From the NCBI RefSeq assembly GCF_019754935.1, contig NZ_JAGSOA010000001.1, forward strand, positions 620,001 through 684,000: DNA of 64,000 bases. Direction: 5' to 3'. The stretch comes from Corynebacterium parakroppenstedtii. Lineage in GTDB: Bacteria > Actinomycetota > Actinomycetes > Mycobacteriales > Mycobacteriaceae. Positions 1 to 11,559 of the stretch are shown piece by piece. The position numbers were made by a program, and so were the translations under genes. Within the stretch, counting starts at the first letter, position 1, and every line of letters begins with the position of its first letter. Under the pieces are notes generated by a model. The model searched no databases and had not been told where the DNA came from. It worked only from the letters and a program-made list of their open reading frames with translations.

Positions 1-459
1 CAGGTGAGGGCTGGTGGTACGGCCGGTGCGACGGTGAAACGCGCGAAGAAGGGATTCAATCATCCGCGTAACGGACGTTTTCCCATTAGTTCCCGCAACA
101 TGGATAGATGGGTATGCGTGCTGAGGATCACCCAAAAGATCGAGCACCTGATGCATGCGGTCCAGGGTGGGATCAATTTTCGTCTCTGGCCAGCGCGAAT
201 TGAGCTGGTCTTCGACGTCCGCCAACGCCTCGAGATCGTCCGGTGTGATGGTGCGGTGCACGACTTCCGGCTTTGTCTCGTCGCTCAAGGGCAACGTCAG
301 TCCAGCATCATCGACTTCGAGATCGTCGGAGATCGCGGCGTTGATGTCCTCCGGGCTCAGCGACGCCGGATCGACTGAATTGCCCTCGATCTTGTCGTGA
401 TGGGAATGGGGGATTCCCCCGTCATTGCCGAGGTCATCCTCGTCACGACCTGCCACCAT
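1..459 (-). CDS. folC: Folylpolyglutamate synthase / dihydrofolate synthase, 5' part only
   Basis: This cytoplasmic ATP-dependent ligase adds glutamate to folates (and to dihydropteroate in bifunctional forms). Only about 153 N-terminal residues are in the window; the gene runs off the left edge. The ATP-binding loop of the Mur/FolC ligase family is visible near residue 125 (HVAGTNGKTS), preceded by a family-typical stretch (KIDPTLDRMHQVLDLLG). An acidic leader of roughly 85 residues precedes that core and is long for the family. The ATG at 459 is preceded by an AGAAGG ribosome site. It lies 75 bp downstream of valS on the same strand, the usual actinobacterial valS-folC pair, so co-transcription is likely. 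Confidence 0.93.
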   Translation of the reverse strand, partial: MVAGRDEDDLGNDGGIPHSHHDKIEGNSVDPASLSPEDINAAISDDLEVDDAGLTLPLSDETKPEVVHRTITPDDLEALADVEDQLNSRWPETKIDPTLDRMHQVLDLLGDPQHAYPSIHVAGTNGKTSVTRMIESLLRAFHRRTGRTTSPHL

Positions 460-534
460 TCATACCTTCTTCCTTGTATCCCGCGTCGTTGTATACCGTT
501 CGTACGCAGTGTGTACACATTCTCTGGGGCTTAC

Positions 535-3306
535 TTATCCGAGGTCCGCCAACCGAGCTGAAATCCGGGCAACCTCTTCCTCGGCAATCGCTCGACGTTC
601 ACGGATCTTGTTCACCACGGCGTCCGGCGCTTTCGTGAGGAAGTTCTCGTTGGCTAGCTTCTTACCGGTGGTCTCCAGTTCTTTGTTCGCCGCTTTGAGG
701 TCTTTCTCCATCCGCTTGCGCTCAGCGTCCTTATCGACGGTGTCGGACGTATCCAGTTCGACAGTAATCGTGGTTTGCGATAAGCGCAGTTCGATGGAAG
801 CCGTTGCAGAGAATCCCTCCGAGGGTTCGTCGATACGGGCCAAATTACGGATGGCAGGTTCTTGCGCCTGGAGATCTGCCGCGGAACAATCAACGCGCGC
901 TGGTACCCGCTGTGATGGTTTTACGCCCTGGTCAGAACGGAAACGGCGGATTTCCGTCACCAATTTGATGAGGTCTTCCACACGACGTTGAGCAACAGGG
1001 TCTACGTCGGCACCGTTTGTTGTCATCGACGCATCGGGCCAGGCAGAAACAACCAGAGATTCTTTCTGTCCGTCTACTCCATCGGTGAGCGCGGTCCACA
1101 GGGTTTCTGTCACATAGGGCATCGTCGGGTGCAGTAGGCGGAGAATGGTGTCCAGCACTCGGCCGATAACGCATTGTGTGGCCTGCCCGGTTGCATCATT
1201 ATCATCGGGGTCGCGCGGAATCTGTGTCTTCGCAATTTCCAGGTACCAGTCACAGAACTCGTCCCACGTGAAGTGGTAGAGCGCCTCGCTCGCTTTCGCG
1301 AATTCGTACTTTTCCAGGGACTTATCAACATACTGGCGGGTCGCCTCCAACCGGTCCAGAATCCACCGGTCAGCATCCGTGAGGGATGAGCGATCTGGCA
1401 ACGGACCAACCTGCGCGCCATTCATCAGCGCAAACCGGGTTGCGTTAAAGAGCTTCGTCGCGAAGTTACGTGAGGACTGCGCGGCGTCGTTGCCGAGTGG
1501 CAGGTCTGTTCCCGGATTTGCCCCACGGGCCAGCGTGAAGCGCAAGGCGTCGGCACCATAATCCCGCACCCAGTCCATGGGGTCGATGCCATTGCCCAGT
1601 GACTTCGACATCTTCCGGCCCTGTTCATCGCGGACAAGACCGTGCAAGAAAATGTCCGTGAAAGGTACCTGGGGAAGGCCGTTCTCCGCTGTCGCGCCCT
1701 GGCCCTCATGAAGGGTTGAGTCCTCAAGGGTATCGGCGTAGGTGGCGAACATCATCATTCGGGCTACCCAGAAAAACAGGATGTCATATCCTGTGACCAG
1801 CACGGACGTCGGATAGAATTTGTCCAGGTCCTCGGTGTGGTCCGGCCAGCCCATCGTCGAGAACGGCCACAAACCAGAAGAAAACCAGGTATCCAACACA
1901 TCGGGATCCTGATGCCAGCCTTCACCTGATGGTGGTTCATCATCAGGCCCACAACAAACGACCTCACCGTCAGGGCCGTACCAAATCGGAATCCGATGCC
2001 CCCACCACAACTGCCGAGAAATACACCAGTCGTGCATGTTGTCGACCCAATCGAACCAGCGGGGTGTCTGGCTTTCCGGGTGAATGACGGTATCACCGCT
2101 GCTCACAGCTTCGGACGCCATCTTGGCGAGGCCATCGACCTTCACCCACCATTGCTCAGACAAGCGGGGCTCAATGGCCTCTTTGGTGCGCTCGGAGTGC
2201 CCCACCGAGTGGACATAGGGGCGGATCTCCTTCACAATTCGGCCCTGTTCGCGCAGCGCTTCCGTGATCGCCTTCCGCGCCTCATACCGATCCATGCCAT
2301 CGAACTGGGTTCCGGTATCCGCAATATGCGCCGTCTTATCCAACACAACAGGCATATCGAGGTTGTGGCGCTGCCCCATCGCGAAGTCGTTGGGGTCATG
2401 AGCCGGCGTGATCTTCACAGCACCCGTACCGAATTCCGGATCGACATAATCGTCGGCAATGACCTTCATCATGCGGCCTTCGATAAAGGGGTGCGGCAGC
2501 TCTTTGCCGACAAGGTCTTTGTATCGATCATCGTCCGGATGGACGGCCACGGCGACGTCGCCCAGCATCGTCTCAACACGCGTCGTCGCGACAATGACGT
2601 GCGGCTCGTCGTCGTTGAGCGAACCGTAGCGGATGGAAACGAGCTCACCCTCGTCGTCGGAGTACACGACCTCGATATCCGAGATCGCGGTCTCTAACTT
2701 CGGCGACCAATTCACCATTCGGTTCGCACGGTAAATTAACCCCTGATCATAAAGCTTCTTGAACATGGTCTGAACCGCACGCGAGAGCCCCTCGTCGAGA
2801 GTAAACCGCTCACGCGACCAATCCAGAGAATCCCCCAACGCGCGCATTTGGTTGCCGATTCTCTCGGCATAGTCTTTCTTCCACGACCACACCTTGTCGA
2901 CGAATTCCTCGCGGCCGTAATCGAAGCGATCCTTCCCCTCTGTCTCCTTGAGAAGCGCCTCGACCTTAGTTTGGGTAGCGATACCCGCGTGGTCCATCCC
3001 CGGGAGCCACAGGACCTCATAGCCTTGCATCCGCTTCTGGCGAGCGAGGGCATCCATAATCGTGTGGTCCAGTGCGTGGCCCATGTGCAACTGCCCGGTC
3101 ACATTCGGCGGCGGCAAAACAATGGAATACGACGGCTTCGATGACGACGCATCCGCCGTGAAGTAGCCCTTGTTTAGCCAGCTCTCATAAAGTTTCTTCT
3201 CAACATCCGCGGGATTCCACTGCTTAGGTAAGAGGTCTGCGCGGTTCGTCGTAGAGGATTTCGATGATGACGAGGAGCCTTGCGGCGTGTGACGGGCTGA
3301 ATTCAT
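535..3306 (-). CDS. valS: Valyl-tRNA synthetase
   Basis: Class Ia aminoacyl-tRNA synthetase that charges tRNA-Val and edits misactivated threonine. The HIGH-type motif is seen as [15 protein letters not shown], and the KMSKS loop as [11 protein letters not shown]. The editing domain lies between them, and a coiled-coil tail typical of ValRS ([20 protein letters not shown]) ends the protein. From the chosen start it is 923 residues, normal for the family. The reading frame stays open upstream to 3414, but that extension crosses a strong hairpin at 3363-3398, so an internal ATG (3306, or 3315) is preferred; neither has a clear ribosome site. folC follows. The start is the only uncertain point. 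Confidence 0.95.
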   Translation of the reverse strand: MNSARHTPQGSSSSSKSSTTNRADLLPKQWNPADVEKKLYESWLNKGYFTADASSSKPSYSIVLPPPNVTGQLHMGHALDHTIMDALARQKRMQGYEVLWLPGMDHAGIATQTKVEALLKETEGKDRFDYGREEFVDKVWSWKKDYAERIGNQMRALGDSLDWSRERFTLDEGLSRAVQTMFKKLYDQGLIYRANRMVNWSPKLETAISDIEVVYSDDEGELVSIRYGSLNDDEPHVIVATTRVETMLGDVAVAVHPDDDRYKDLVGKELPHPFIEGRMMKVIADDYVDPEFGTGAVKITPAHDPNDFAMGQRHNLDMPVVLDKTAHIADTGTQFDGMDRYEARKAITEALREQGRIVKEIRPYVHSVGHSERTKEAIEPRLSEQWWVKVDGLAKMASEAVSSGDTVIHPESQTPRWFDWVDNMHDWCISRQLWWGHRIPIWYGPDGEVVCCGPDDEPPSGEGWHQDPDVLDTWFSSGLWPFSTMGWPDHTEDLDKFYPTSVLVTGYDILFFWVARMMMFATYADTLEDSTLHEGQGATAENGLPQVPFTDIFLHGLVRDEQGRKMSKSLGNGIDPMDWVRDYGADALRFTLARGANPGTDLPLGNDAAQSSRNFATKLFNATRFALMNGAQVGPLPDRSSLTDADRWILDRLEATRQYVDKSLEKYEFAKASEALYHFTWDEFCDWYLEIAKTQIPRDPDDNDATGQATQCVIGRVLDTILRLLHPTMPYVTETLWTALTDGVDGQKESLVVSAWPDASMTTNGADVDPVAQRRVEDLIKLVTEIRRFRSDQGVKPSQRVPARVDCSAADLQAQEPAIRNLARIDEPSEGFSATASIELRLSQTTITVELDTSDTVDKDAERKRMEKDLKAANKELETTGKKLANENFLTKAPDAVVNKIRERRAIAEEEVARISARLADLG

Positions 3307-3362
3307 GAGGTTCATTCTAAAACGGGCCGAGGACATATGCCGTTTCGGGGCAACGACAGCAT

Positions 3363-3398
3363 AAGGCCCGGCTCTTCCACCAGGGAGAGCCGGGCCTT
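3363..3398 (-). terminator. Hairpin terminator downstream of mdh
   Basis: Perfect 12-13 bp GC-rich arms (AAGGCCCGGCTC and its complement) surround a loop of about 10 nt. The hairpin lies between the mdh stop and the valS start, so on the minus strand it would end mdh transcription. The T-tract is short on both sides, making efficiency uncertain. Confidence 0.7.
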
Positions 3399-3455
3399 TA
3401 TAACCGTTCATCAACGGCCTAACAACCGATTATGAGCCGTCGAGGGCTGCCAAGG

Positions 3456-5104
<1,649 letters not shown>

Positions 5105-6004
5105 ATGTCAACCCCGTTCGAAGTAATGAGTATGTCAACATCGCCTATACACAACGACTCCCCCTCAGCACCCGACCTCATTTCCATCGATACCGAACCT
5201 ATCTCAAATGACGCTGAGACCTCAGCCCCTGAGCATGAGGAAATTCTCGACGCCGCGCTGACCGTTTTTTCTAACGTCGGCTATAACGAGGCTCGCCTTG
5301 AAAATATCGCGAGCGCGTCCGGTGTCTCTAAACGGATGATCCATTACTATTACGGCGACAAAAAAGGCCTGTACATGGAGTGTCTGCGCTATGCAGAAAC
5401 GCTCCTCCATCCCAAGGCAGAAGATCTTATTCCTGACAGTGACGTGCCGGTTGAGGCGATCCGGCAGCTCATTGACATCCTTGTGAGGAAGTTCTTTGCT
5501 GAGCCACGGTCGGCGAGGATGCTAGCCATGGAAAACCTGCTTGGGATTCTTCCCCAAGACGCCGATGTACACATCTTTTCTGGTTCACCCGCCGTCCTAC
5601 AGATCGGACGCCTACTCATGAATGGCCAGGATCACGGTGCGTTTCGGCCAGGAGTTTCCGCGATCGATATTTACTTCATTATCTGCGCGTTAGCGATGTT
5701 TCCCGCGTATAACCAGTCGACATTTCGATCTATGTACGACGTAGCCACCGGCGACGAAACCAACCGCGATGGCATTAATGCGCTGATTCAAGATACTGTG
5801 ATCAGCCTATTAACGACGACGATGGCCACACGCGAGGGAGATTCCTACACCGTCACAACCGAGCAGCTTCGCGCCAGTGAGCGTGAGAATACGCCACTAT
5901 ATGGTGACGGTGATCTCTTGGATGGCAGTGATGCACCGGCTCCTAATGAAACGAATCGATTCGACGAACAATTTGGTCCGTTCTCGGAATTTTATCGCGA
6001 CTGA
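5105..6004 (+). CDS. TetR/AcrR-family transcriptional regulator
   Basis: DNA-binding repressor of the TetR family. Residues about 45-90 form the three-helix DNA-binding domain, with the recognition helix region read as ENIASASGVSKRMIHYYYGD and KKGLYMECLRYAE. The rest is an alpha-helical ligand domain of unknown specificity. At 299 residues it is clearly longer than the usual 190-220; the extra length is a polar N-terminal leader of about 40 residues and an acidic C-terminal tail. The start is uncertain: ATGs at 5105, 5126 and 5132 are all possible and none has a strong ribosome site. It is divergent from mdh and convergent with clpX. Its target cannot be inferred beyond possible autoregulation. 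Confidence 0.88.
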   Translation: MSTPFEVMSMSTSPIHNDSPSAPDLISIDTEPISNDAETSAPEHEEILDAALTVFSNVGYNEARLENIASASGVSKRMIHYYYGDKKGLYMECLRYAETLLHPKAEDLIPDSDVPVEAIRQLIDILVRKFFAEPRSARMLAMENLLGILPQDADVHIFSGSPAVLQIGRLLMNGQDHGAFRPGVSAIDIYFIICALAMFPAYNQSTFRSMYDVATGDETNRDGINALIQDTVISLLTTTMATREGDSYTVTTEQLRASERENTPLYGDGDLLDGSDAPAPNETNRFDEQFGPFSEFYRD

Positions 6005-6086
6005 TTGAACGTTGGGCCGCGGTTCGCGCTCCGACACACCTTGCTTTCCACACGTGAATCGTCGGCAACCATGTACGGGTTGAGGT

Positions 6087-6170
6087 TGCCGGCCTTGGGG
6101 GTCCAGGCCCGGCCGGCATTCAAGATGGCCGGCCTTTGAGAGCGGCCGGCTTTTGAGAGCGGCCGGCTTT
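6087..6170. terminator. GGCCGGC-rich hairpin array between tetR and clpX
   Basis: Several GCCGGCC/GGCCGGC palindromic cores occur within 84 bp between two convergent genes, including an exact 17-bp tandem duplication (TTGAGAGCGGCCGGCTT) at 6136-6152 and 6153-6169. The cores can pair in alternative combinations, so this most likely acts as a bidirectional terminator. The tandem copy suggests local expansion of a hairpin arm. Confidence 0.65.
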
Positions 6171-7437
6171 AGGCGGATTCCCGTTCTGCTTCCGTGGACG
6201 AAATCAGCCTCGGTTCAGCACCTTCTGTGACGCATTCTTCTGAAATAACCACTTCAGTGACGTCCTCTGAGTCGGGGACCTCGAACATGACCGGGCCTAG
6301 GATCTCCTCCAGGATCGCCCTCAGGCCACGAGCCCCCGTACCGCGTTCGATGGCTTTGTCGGCAATGGCCTTGAGCGCACCCTCCTCCATGGTCAGGGTT
6401 ACGCCGTCCATGTCGAGCAACCTGCTGTACTGCTTGACCAGCGAGTTCTTCGGCTCAGTCAGCACACGAACCAGCGCTTCGCGGTCAAGATCATTGACGG
6501 TAGCGACGACCGGGAGGCGCCCAATGAACTCGGGAATTAACCCGAATTTCACCAGGTCTTCGGGCTGAGCATAGGAGAACGCATCGAGTTCGTTTTCCTC
6601 TTTAGAGGACACATTCGCACCGAATCCGAGCCCTTGCTTTCCGCGCCGCTCACCAATGACTTTCTCCAAGCCCGCGAACGCACCGGCAACGATGAACAGG
6701 ACGTTCTTCGTATCTAACTGGATAAATTCTTGGTTCGGATGCTTCCGGCCACCCTGCGGCGGGACCGAGGCCACCGTTCCTTCGAGGATTTTCAGCAGTG
6801 CCTGCTGAACACCCTCGCCTGAAACGTCCCTGGTAATCGAGGGGTTTTCCGATTTGCGTGAAATCTTGTCGACCTCGTCGATGTAAATGATTCCGCGCTG
6901 GGCACGATCAACATCAAAGTCTGCAGCCTGGAGGAGTTTCAGAAGAATGTTCTCCACGTCTTCACCGACATAGCCAGCCTCAGTCAGACTGGTCGCGTCG
7001 GTCATGGCGAAGGGAACGTCGAGCATGCGGGCCAGTGTTTGCGCCAGGTAGGTCTTGCCGGAACCAGTCGGGCCGAGCATGAGGATGTTGGACTTGGCGA
7101 TCTCTATATCGTCGTCAGAGTTATGGTGATCATTCTCATCGGCTTGGATACGCTTGTAGTGGTTGTAAACCGCCACAGCTAAAGTCCGCTTTGCCGTGTC
7201 CTGTCCAATGACGTAATCACCGAGAAAGTCGACGATCTGCGATGGCTTCGGTAGTGCCTTGTCGGTCTTCTGTGCGGGTGAATTATCAAATTCTTCTTCG
7301 ATAATTTCATTGCACAGGTCGATGCATTCGTCGCAGATGTATACACCTGGGCCCGCGATGAGTTTGCGGACCTGCTTCTGGCTCTTTCCGCAAAAAGAGC
7401 ACTTCAGGACATCGGCGCTTTCCTGCATACGTGCCAT
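6169..7437 (-). CDS. clpX: ATP-dependent Clp protease ATP-binding subunit ClpX
   Basis: AAA+ unfoldase that recognises tagged substrates and feeds them to the ClpP1P2 peptidase. The N-terminal zinc-binding domain has Cys13, Cys16, Cys35 and Cys38. Walker A is GPTGSGKT, Walker B is IIYIDEVDK, and the arginine-finger/sensor region and the IGF-type loop (LGFGAN) that docks on ClpP are present. At 422 residues it is of standard length. The ATG at 7437 follows an AAGGGAA ribosome site. It lies downstream of clpP1-clpP2 on the same strand, with a 193-bp gap that could hold its own promoter. Confidence 0.97.
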   Translation of the reverse strand: MARMQESADVLKCSFCGKSQKQVRKLIAGPGVYICDECIDLCNEIIEEEFDNSPAQKTDKALPKPSQIVDFLGDYVIGQDTAKRTLAVAVYNHYKRIQADENDHHNSDDDIEIAKSNILMLGPTGSGKTYLAQTLARMLDVPFAMTDATSLTEAGYVGEDVENILLKLLQAADFDVDRAQRGIIYIDEVDKISRKSENPSITRDVSGEGVQQALLKILEGTVASVPPQGGRKHPNQEFIQLDTKNVLFIVAGAFAGLEKVIGERRGKQGLGFGANVSSKEENELDAFSYAQPEDLVKFGLIPEFIGRLPVVATVNDLDREALVRVLTEPKNSLVKQYSRLLDMDGVTLTMEEGALKAIADKAIERGTGARGLRAILEEILGPVMFEVPDSEDVTEVVISEECVTEGAEPRLISSTEAERESA

Positions 7438-7630
7438 AAATTCCCTTGACCCCTAACGACTTCGTAGGCGTACAACCGTTGATGGTTGTCTATCCGAGAC
7501 CAAAGCCCAGAATAGCAGCGGAGCTAGTCGATTCCGCGCTCATTCTGGGCTCGTTGTCATCTCATTATAAAACTGGGCAGCAAACCGGCACCTCCGGTTC
7601 ATAGGCCCTGTTCGCGTCGGTGCCTCTTTC

Positions 7631-8317
7631 CTACTTCTGTGCAGAGGCCTTCCGGTAATCAAAGACTTGGTCGATGATTCCGTATTCCTTCGCACCTTCC
7701 GCGGTGAGGATCTTGTCGCGGTCGGTATCGATACGGATTTGTTCCGCTGATACGCCAGTGTGCCGAGCCAAGGTGGTCTCCATCAAGGTCCGCATACGCT
7801 CAATCTCTGCGGCCTGGATTTCGAGGTCGGAAACCTGCCCCTGCGTACCCTGCGTCGCTGGCTGGTGAATAAGGACGCGCGCGTTCGGTAACGCAGCACG
7901 CTTGCCCGGAGTACCGGCTGCCAACAGCACCGCGGCTGCCGACGCTGCCTGCCCCAAGCAGACCGTGACGACGTCGGGACGGACGTACTGCATGGTGTCG
8001 TAAATCGCCATGAGCGACGTGAACGATCCGCCGGGCGAGTTGATGTACATGGTGATGTCACGGTCCGGGTCTAGCCCCTCGAGGACGAGGAGCTGAGCCA
8101 TGATGTCGTTGGCGGAGGCGTCGTCGACCTGGGTGCCGAGGAAGATGATGCGCTCTTCGAAAAGCTTGTTATACGGGTTAGATTCTTTCGCCCCAAACGA
8201 GCTGTGCTCGACAAATGATGGGAGGATGTAGCGGCTTTCTGGCATCTGCATGTGGGAAACCCCGTTCAGTTGAGAAGAAGAATAATGGTTGAGTTCATCG
8301 CTAGGGTTCATGGCCAC
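7631..8317 (-). CDS. clpP2: ATP-dependent Clp protease proteolytic subunit 2
   Basis: Serine peptidase subunit that forms the mixed ClpP1P2 barrel of actinobacteria. Catalytic Ser126 lies in GQAASAAA, His151 in HQPA, and the aspartate near residue 201 in TDRDKIL. An extended N-terminus of about 45 residues precedes the core, as in other actinobacterial ClpP2 proteins before processing. The GTG at 8317 shares one base with the clpP1 stop (TAGTG) and has a GGAGGAG site about 8-10 nt upstream inside clpP1; an ATG two codons later is the alternative. The overlap indicates translational coupling with clpP1. Confidence 0.96.
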   Translation of the reverse strand: MAMNPSDELNHYSSSQLNGVSHMQMPESRYILPSFVEHSSFGAKESNPYNKLFEERIIFLGTQVDDASANDIMAQLLVLEGLDPDRDITMYINSPGGSFTSLMAIYDTMQYVRPDVVTVCLGQAASAAAVLLAAGTPGKRAALPNARVLIHQPATQGTQGQVSDLEIQAAEIERMRTLMETTLARHTGVSAEQIRIDTDRDKILTAEGAKEYGIIDQVFDYRKASAQK

Positions 8318-8955
8318 TACTCTGTCTCCTCCTTCGCCGATGTAATCACGTGGTCAACAAAGCCGTACTCTAAGGCCTCCTGGGCATCGAACCAGCGGTC
8401 GCGGTCGGAGTCCTTTTGAATTCGCTCCAGCGGCTGGCCGGTGTGCTGCGCGTTGAGCTCGGCCAAATCGCGCTTGGTGCGGGCGAACTGCTCTGCCTGA
8501 ATGGCAATATCGGCTGCCGTTCCGCCAACACCTGCCGACGGCTGGTGCATCAAAATACGAGCGTGAGGCAAAGCGTAGCGTTTGCCCTTTGTCCCCGCGG
8601 TGAGGAGGAACTGGCCCATGGAGGCAGCCAGGCCCATCCCGTACGTGGCGATGTCGCACGGCGCGTAAGTCATGGTGTCATAAATGGCCATGCCTGCGGT
8701 CACAGAGCCACCGGGCGAGTTGATATACAACGAAATGTCTCGCGTCGGGTCCTCCGCGGAGAGCAAAAGGATCTGTGCGCACAGCCGGTTGGCGATGTCA
8801 TCATTAACCTCGGTGCCGAGGAAGATAATGCGTTCCCGCAGCAGTCGCTCGAAGACGGAATCGTTAAGGTTCAGTCCTGCTGTCCCATTGTCCATGGTGG
8901 GGGCAGAATAGCCCTTCTGAGCACTAAGTCCAGTGTCGTTTGGGGAAAAGTTCAT
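8317..8955 (-). CDS. clpP1: ATP-dependent Clp protease proteolytic subunit 1
   Basis: First gene of the clpP1-clpP2 pair. It encodes the partner serine peptidase of the heteromeric Clp barrel. The triad is Ser112 (GLAASMGQF), His137 (LMHQPS) and Asp186 (SDRDRWFD). At 212 residues its length is normal, including a short N-terminal propeptide-like region. A GGAAAG ribosome site precedes the ATG. It lies 174 bp downstream of tig in the same orientation, with a hairpin in between, so it probably has its own promoter. Confidence 0.96.
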   Translation of the reverse strand: MNFSPNDTGLSAQKGYSAPTMDNGTAGLNLNDSVFERLLRERIIFLGTEVNDDIANRLCAQILLLSAEDPTRDISLYINSPGGSVTAGMAIYDTMTYAPCDIATYGMGLAASMGQFLLTAGTKGKRYALPHARILMHQPSAGVGGTAADIAIQAEQFARTKRDLAELNAQHTGQPLERIQKDSDRDRWFDAQEALEYGFVDHVITSAKEETE

Positions 8956-9071
8956 TATGTACGCTCACTTTCCAATGTTTTTGGGTGCACCCCAGACTAG
9001 CTAATTCGATGAAGCGTGGCTCGCCTTTTGCGCTCTGTTCGCTGTTAGCGTGCGTCGGCATGAGATGCCGA

Positions 9072-9101
9072 TGCCCCCACACCTTTCGGGGCGTGGGGGC
9101 A
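9072..9101 (-). terminator. Hairpin downstream of trigger factor gene
   Basis: Nine-base perfect arms (TGCCCCCAC / GTGGGGGCA) flank a 12-nt loop, just past the tig stop. A second small palindrome (CGGCATGAGATGCCG) follows directly. No T-run is present, so it may act as an inefficient terminator or mRNA 3'-end stabiliser before clpP1. Confidence 0.55.
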
Positions 9102-9129
9102 GTGTCGGAATTATCCGCAAGTCAACGGT

Positions 9130-10617
9130 TTATTTTTCAGTGTTCTCTGAATCGTCATCGGTGGGCGTTGCCACGGGCGCTTCTGCCGCTTGATCGAATT
9201 CAGCCGATTCTTCGGTCTCGGTGCCCGAAGGCGTTGCTTCGCTGTTTTCAGATGCTTCGGCATCTGCAGGCCCGGTAGAAGTCTCGTCGGCGTTTTCTTC
9301 TTCACCGAAATATTCTTTCGGATCGATTTCGTTGCCATCGGTGTCCTTGACTGAAACCGTGCAGATGGATTCAGCCAAAGCCTTGCCACGACGAACATCG
9401 GCATAAAGGGCACCGATCTGGTCCGACGCCTGAATAGCCTGCATGAACTGCTGAGGCTCCATGCCGTACCGCTGGGCGGTGAACATAATGTGCTCGGTGA
9501 ATTCCTGCTGGCTGACCTCTGGCTGGAGTTCATCAGCGAGAGTGTCAAGGAACAGCTGAGTCCGCACGGCTTCCTCTGCGCTGGACCGGGTGTCACGATC
9601 GAACTCTTCGCGGCTGCTGCCCTGAGCGGCGAGAAGCTGGTCAAAGGCTTTCTCATCGCCGTTGAACTGCTGCAGGAGCTGATTCAGCTGGCCTTTAACT
9701 TGCTCTTCGACGACGGCTTCTGGCAGCTCGAAGTCGGTCTTTTCCAGAGCCTTCTCGAGAACCTTGTCCCGGATGGACGACGCCTGCTCGGCCTTCTTGT
9801 TTTCCTCAACCTGCTTAGCCAAGGACTCACGAAGCTCGCCAATGGTGTCGAATTCCGATGCGAGCTGAGCGAAGTCATCGTCAGCTTCGGGAAGCTCACG
9901 TTCTTTGAGCGACTTCACGGTGACAGTGACCTCGGCCTCTTCGCCTTCGTGGTCACCGGCGACGAGGTTCGACTTAAAGGTCTTTGATTCATCGACCTTC
10001 ATGCCCTCGAGCGCGTCGTCCAAGCCCTCGATGAGCTCACCGTTACCAACCTGGTGGGAAAGGCCTTCGGTCGTGGCCTCGTCAACGGGTTCGCCACCCA
10101 CAGTTGCGGACAGGTCAATAGAAACGAAGTCGTCCTTCTGAACTGGGCGCTCGACTGCCTTCAAGGTGCCGAAACGTGCGCGGAGGTTGTCCAGCTCAGC
10201 GTCGACAGCGGCGTCGTCGGCAACGAGCGGATCGACTTCGACCTCGATGGTGGAGAAATCAGGAAGGTCAATCTCCGGGCGGACGTCAGCCTCTGCGGTG
10301 AACTCAACGAGCTCGTTATCTTCCAACCGGGTGATGTCAATGGTCGGCTGCGTGAGGACCTTAAGGTCATGCTCTTCAACAGCCTGGCTGTAGCGGCTGG
10401 GCAGCATGTTGTTGATGGCCTGGTCAAGGATAGCCCCACGACCGAGCCGCGCCTCAAGAACGCGCGGAGGAACCTTACCCTTACGGAAGCCAGGGAGTGT
10501 GACCTGCTGCGCCAGCGAGCGGTAGGCTTGGTCGATCTCCGGCTGAAGCTCGTCAAAAGGAACTTCGACAGTAAGCTTTACGCGAGTCGCGCTCTGTTGC
10601 TCAACGGAGCTCTTCAC
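9130..10617 (-). CDS. tig: Trigger factor (ribosome-associated chaperone)
   Basis: Ribosome-bound chaperone and peptidyl-prolyl isomerase that meets nascent chains. The N-terminal ribosome-binding domain contains the signature GFRKGKVPPRVLEARLG near residue 45. The FKBP-type isomerase domain follows (about 150-240), then the helical C-terminal arms. At 495 residues it is longer than the roughly 430-450 typical core: the last 65 or so residues are a low-complexity tail rich in Glu, Ala, Ser and Thr. The function of the tail is unknown, although acidic tails occur on other actinobacterial trigger factors. It lies upstream of clpP1P2, linking folding and degradation. Confidence 0.96.
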   Translation of the reverse strand: MKSSVEQQSATRVKLTVEVPFDELQPEIDQAYRSLAQQVTLPGFRKGKVPPRVLEARLGRGAILDQAINNMLPSRYSQAVEEHDLKVLTQPTIDITRLEDNELVEFTAEADVRPEIDLPDFSTIEVEVDPLVADDAAVDAELDNLRARFGTLKAVERPVQKDDFVSIDLSATVGGEPVDEATTEGLSHQVGNGELIEGLDDALEGMKVDESKTFKSNLVAGDHEGEEAEVTVTVKSLKERELPEADDDFAQLASEFDTIGELRESLAKQVEENKKAEQASSIRDKVLEKALEKTDFELPEAVVEEQVKGQLNQLLQQFNGDEKAFDQLLAAQGSSREEFDRDTRSSAEEAVRTQLFLDTLADELQPEVSQQEFTEHIMFTAQRYGMEPQQFMQAIQASDQIGALYADVRRGKALAESICTVSVKDTDGNEIDPKEYFGEEENADETSTGPADAEASENSEATPSGTETEESAEFDQAAEAPVATPTDDDSENTEK

Positions 10618-10724
10618 GGATGCACACTCCTGTGGTGTCGTTGGTTATTTGGAATACAATTTCTCTCTATTTGTGGAGACCCGGCCTGCCAAACGTCGTG
10701 TCTGACCGGCCGGACCACTCCTGG

Positions 10725-10798
10725 TCGGGGTAGCGGGATTCGAACCCACGACCCCTCGCTCCCAAAGCGAGTGCGCTACCAAGCTGCGCCATACCCCG
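10725..10798 (-). tRNA. tRNA-Pro (anticodon TGG)
   Basis: The cloverleaf is complete: a 7-bp acceptor (CGGGGTA / TACCCCG), the anticodon arm CTCGC-loop-GCGAG with loop TTTGGGA, and a T-loop GTTCGAAT. An A discriminator is followed by an encoded CCA (10722-10724). It sits just upstream of tig, as in other Mycobacteriales. Confidence 0.97.
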
Positions 10799-11114
10799 GT
10801 ATGAAAGAAAGTCCACCGGCCACGTGTGCCGAAGACAACTAGAGTCTACGGGCACCGTTTTTGCCGCTTTCAATGACCCCCACTATTCAGCGCTATCCAC
10901 CGCAAAATACGTGGTGAAAGAGCTTTTTGTGATGTTACACGGTGAACTTATGGATTAGCAATGGAGCGAGGATGCGCCGTTTTCTACTCTCCGCTGTGAC
11001 AGCAGCTCTATGCCTTAAGTCCTATGCCTTACGTTCCCTGTCTCACGACGGGCACTGCCGCATGATGACGGCATAACCTATCCAAAAAGTGTCCACACCG
11101 CGTTCTGTCGTATA
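10799..11114. other. Non-coding stretch between tRNA-Pro and repeat copy A
   Basis: No credible gene was found. It is AT-richer than its surroundings around 10860-11000 and probably holds the tRNA-Pro promoter. Together with repeat copy A it makes a 689-bp gene-free gap between tRNA-Pro and tRNA-Gly. Confidence 0.5.
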
Positions 11115-11366
11115 ACACCCGGGAGGAACCCAATTCCTGGGGCGCGAAACACTGACACACAGAAGAAGGAACCGGTACACGGAAAACTGCGGGGAAACTA
11201 CATCTAGAGCCCAAAAGTGCAGGGGGATACGCGCCCCAAAACAAAAGTGCGGGGGAATATGGTCAATTTTCGGCCATTTTTCGCCCATATCCCCACAGTT
11301 TTCACCACCGACCCCGATATACCCCCACAGTTTTCCGGCACGCGAACACACTATTGGCGTATAACC
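11115..11366 (+). repeat. Dispersed iteron-like repeat, copy A
   Basis: About 252 bp that recur at 60086-60340 in the same orientation, roughly 80 percent alike by eye, with a 19-base identical core (ATATGGTCAATTTTCGGCC). It contains five copies of the motif AAAASTGYGGGGG. Three are direct at 11183, 11213 and 11243, exactly 30 bp apart. Two are inverted, ending at 11302 and 11334, 32 bp apart. The direct and inverted copies can pair as a nested stem. Short open frames on either strand are similar between copies but contain nothing recognisable. It looks like a protein-binding array, a mobile-element end or a structured RNA. No family was recognised. Confidence 0.8.
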
Positions 11367-11487
11367 CCGAAGAACCCGTGTGGGCATATGCATGGTCATA
11401 CGACGAAACCCGGCTAGTTCTCCGCAAGCGTGGAAAACTAGCCGGGTTTTAATGCCGTCGGGACTTTCGATGTCTCCGACACAATGG

Positions 11488-11559
11488 AGGGAATGACGGG
11501 AATCGAACCCGCGTCTTCAGCTTGGAAGGCTGAGGTATTAGCCACTATACGACATTCCC
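11488..11559 (-). tRNA. tRNA-Gly (anticodon TCC)
   Basis: The acceptor GGGAATG pairs with CATTCCC. The anticodon arm is TCAGC-CTTCCAA-GCTGA and the T-arm carries GGTTCGATT. A CCA triplet appears to be encoded (11485-11487). It reads GGA codons and lies 121 bp from repeat copy A. Confidence 0.96.

Noticed and set aside
9058..9101. Riboswitch before clpP1
   Set aside because: Only simple palindromes are present and none of the known aptamer cores is recognisable. They are better explained as a trigger-factor terminator.
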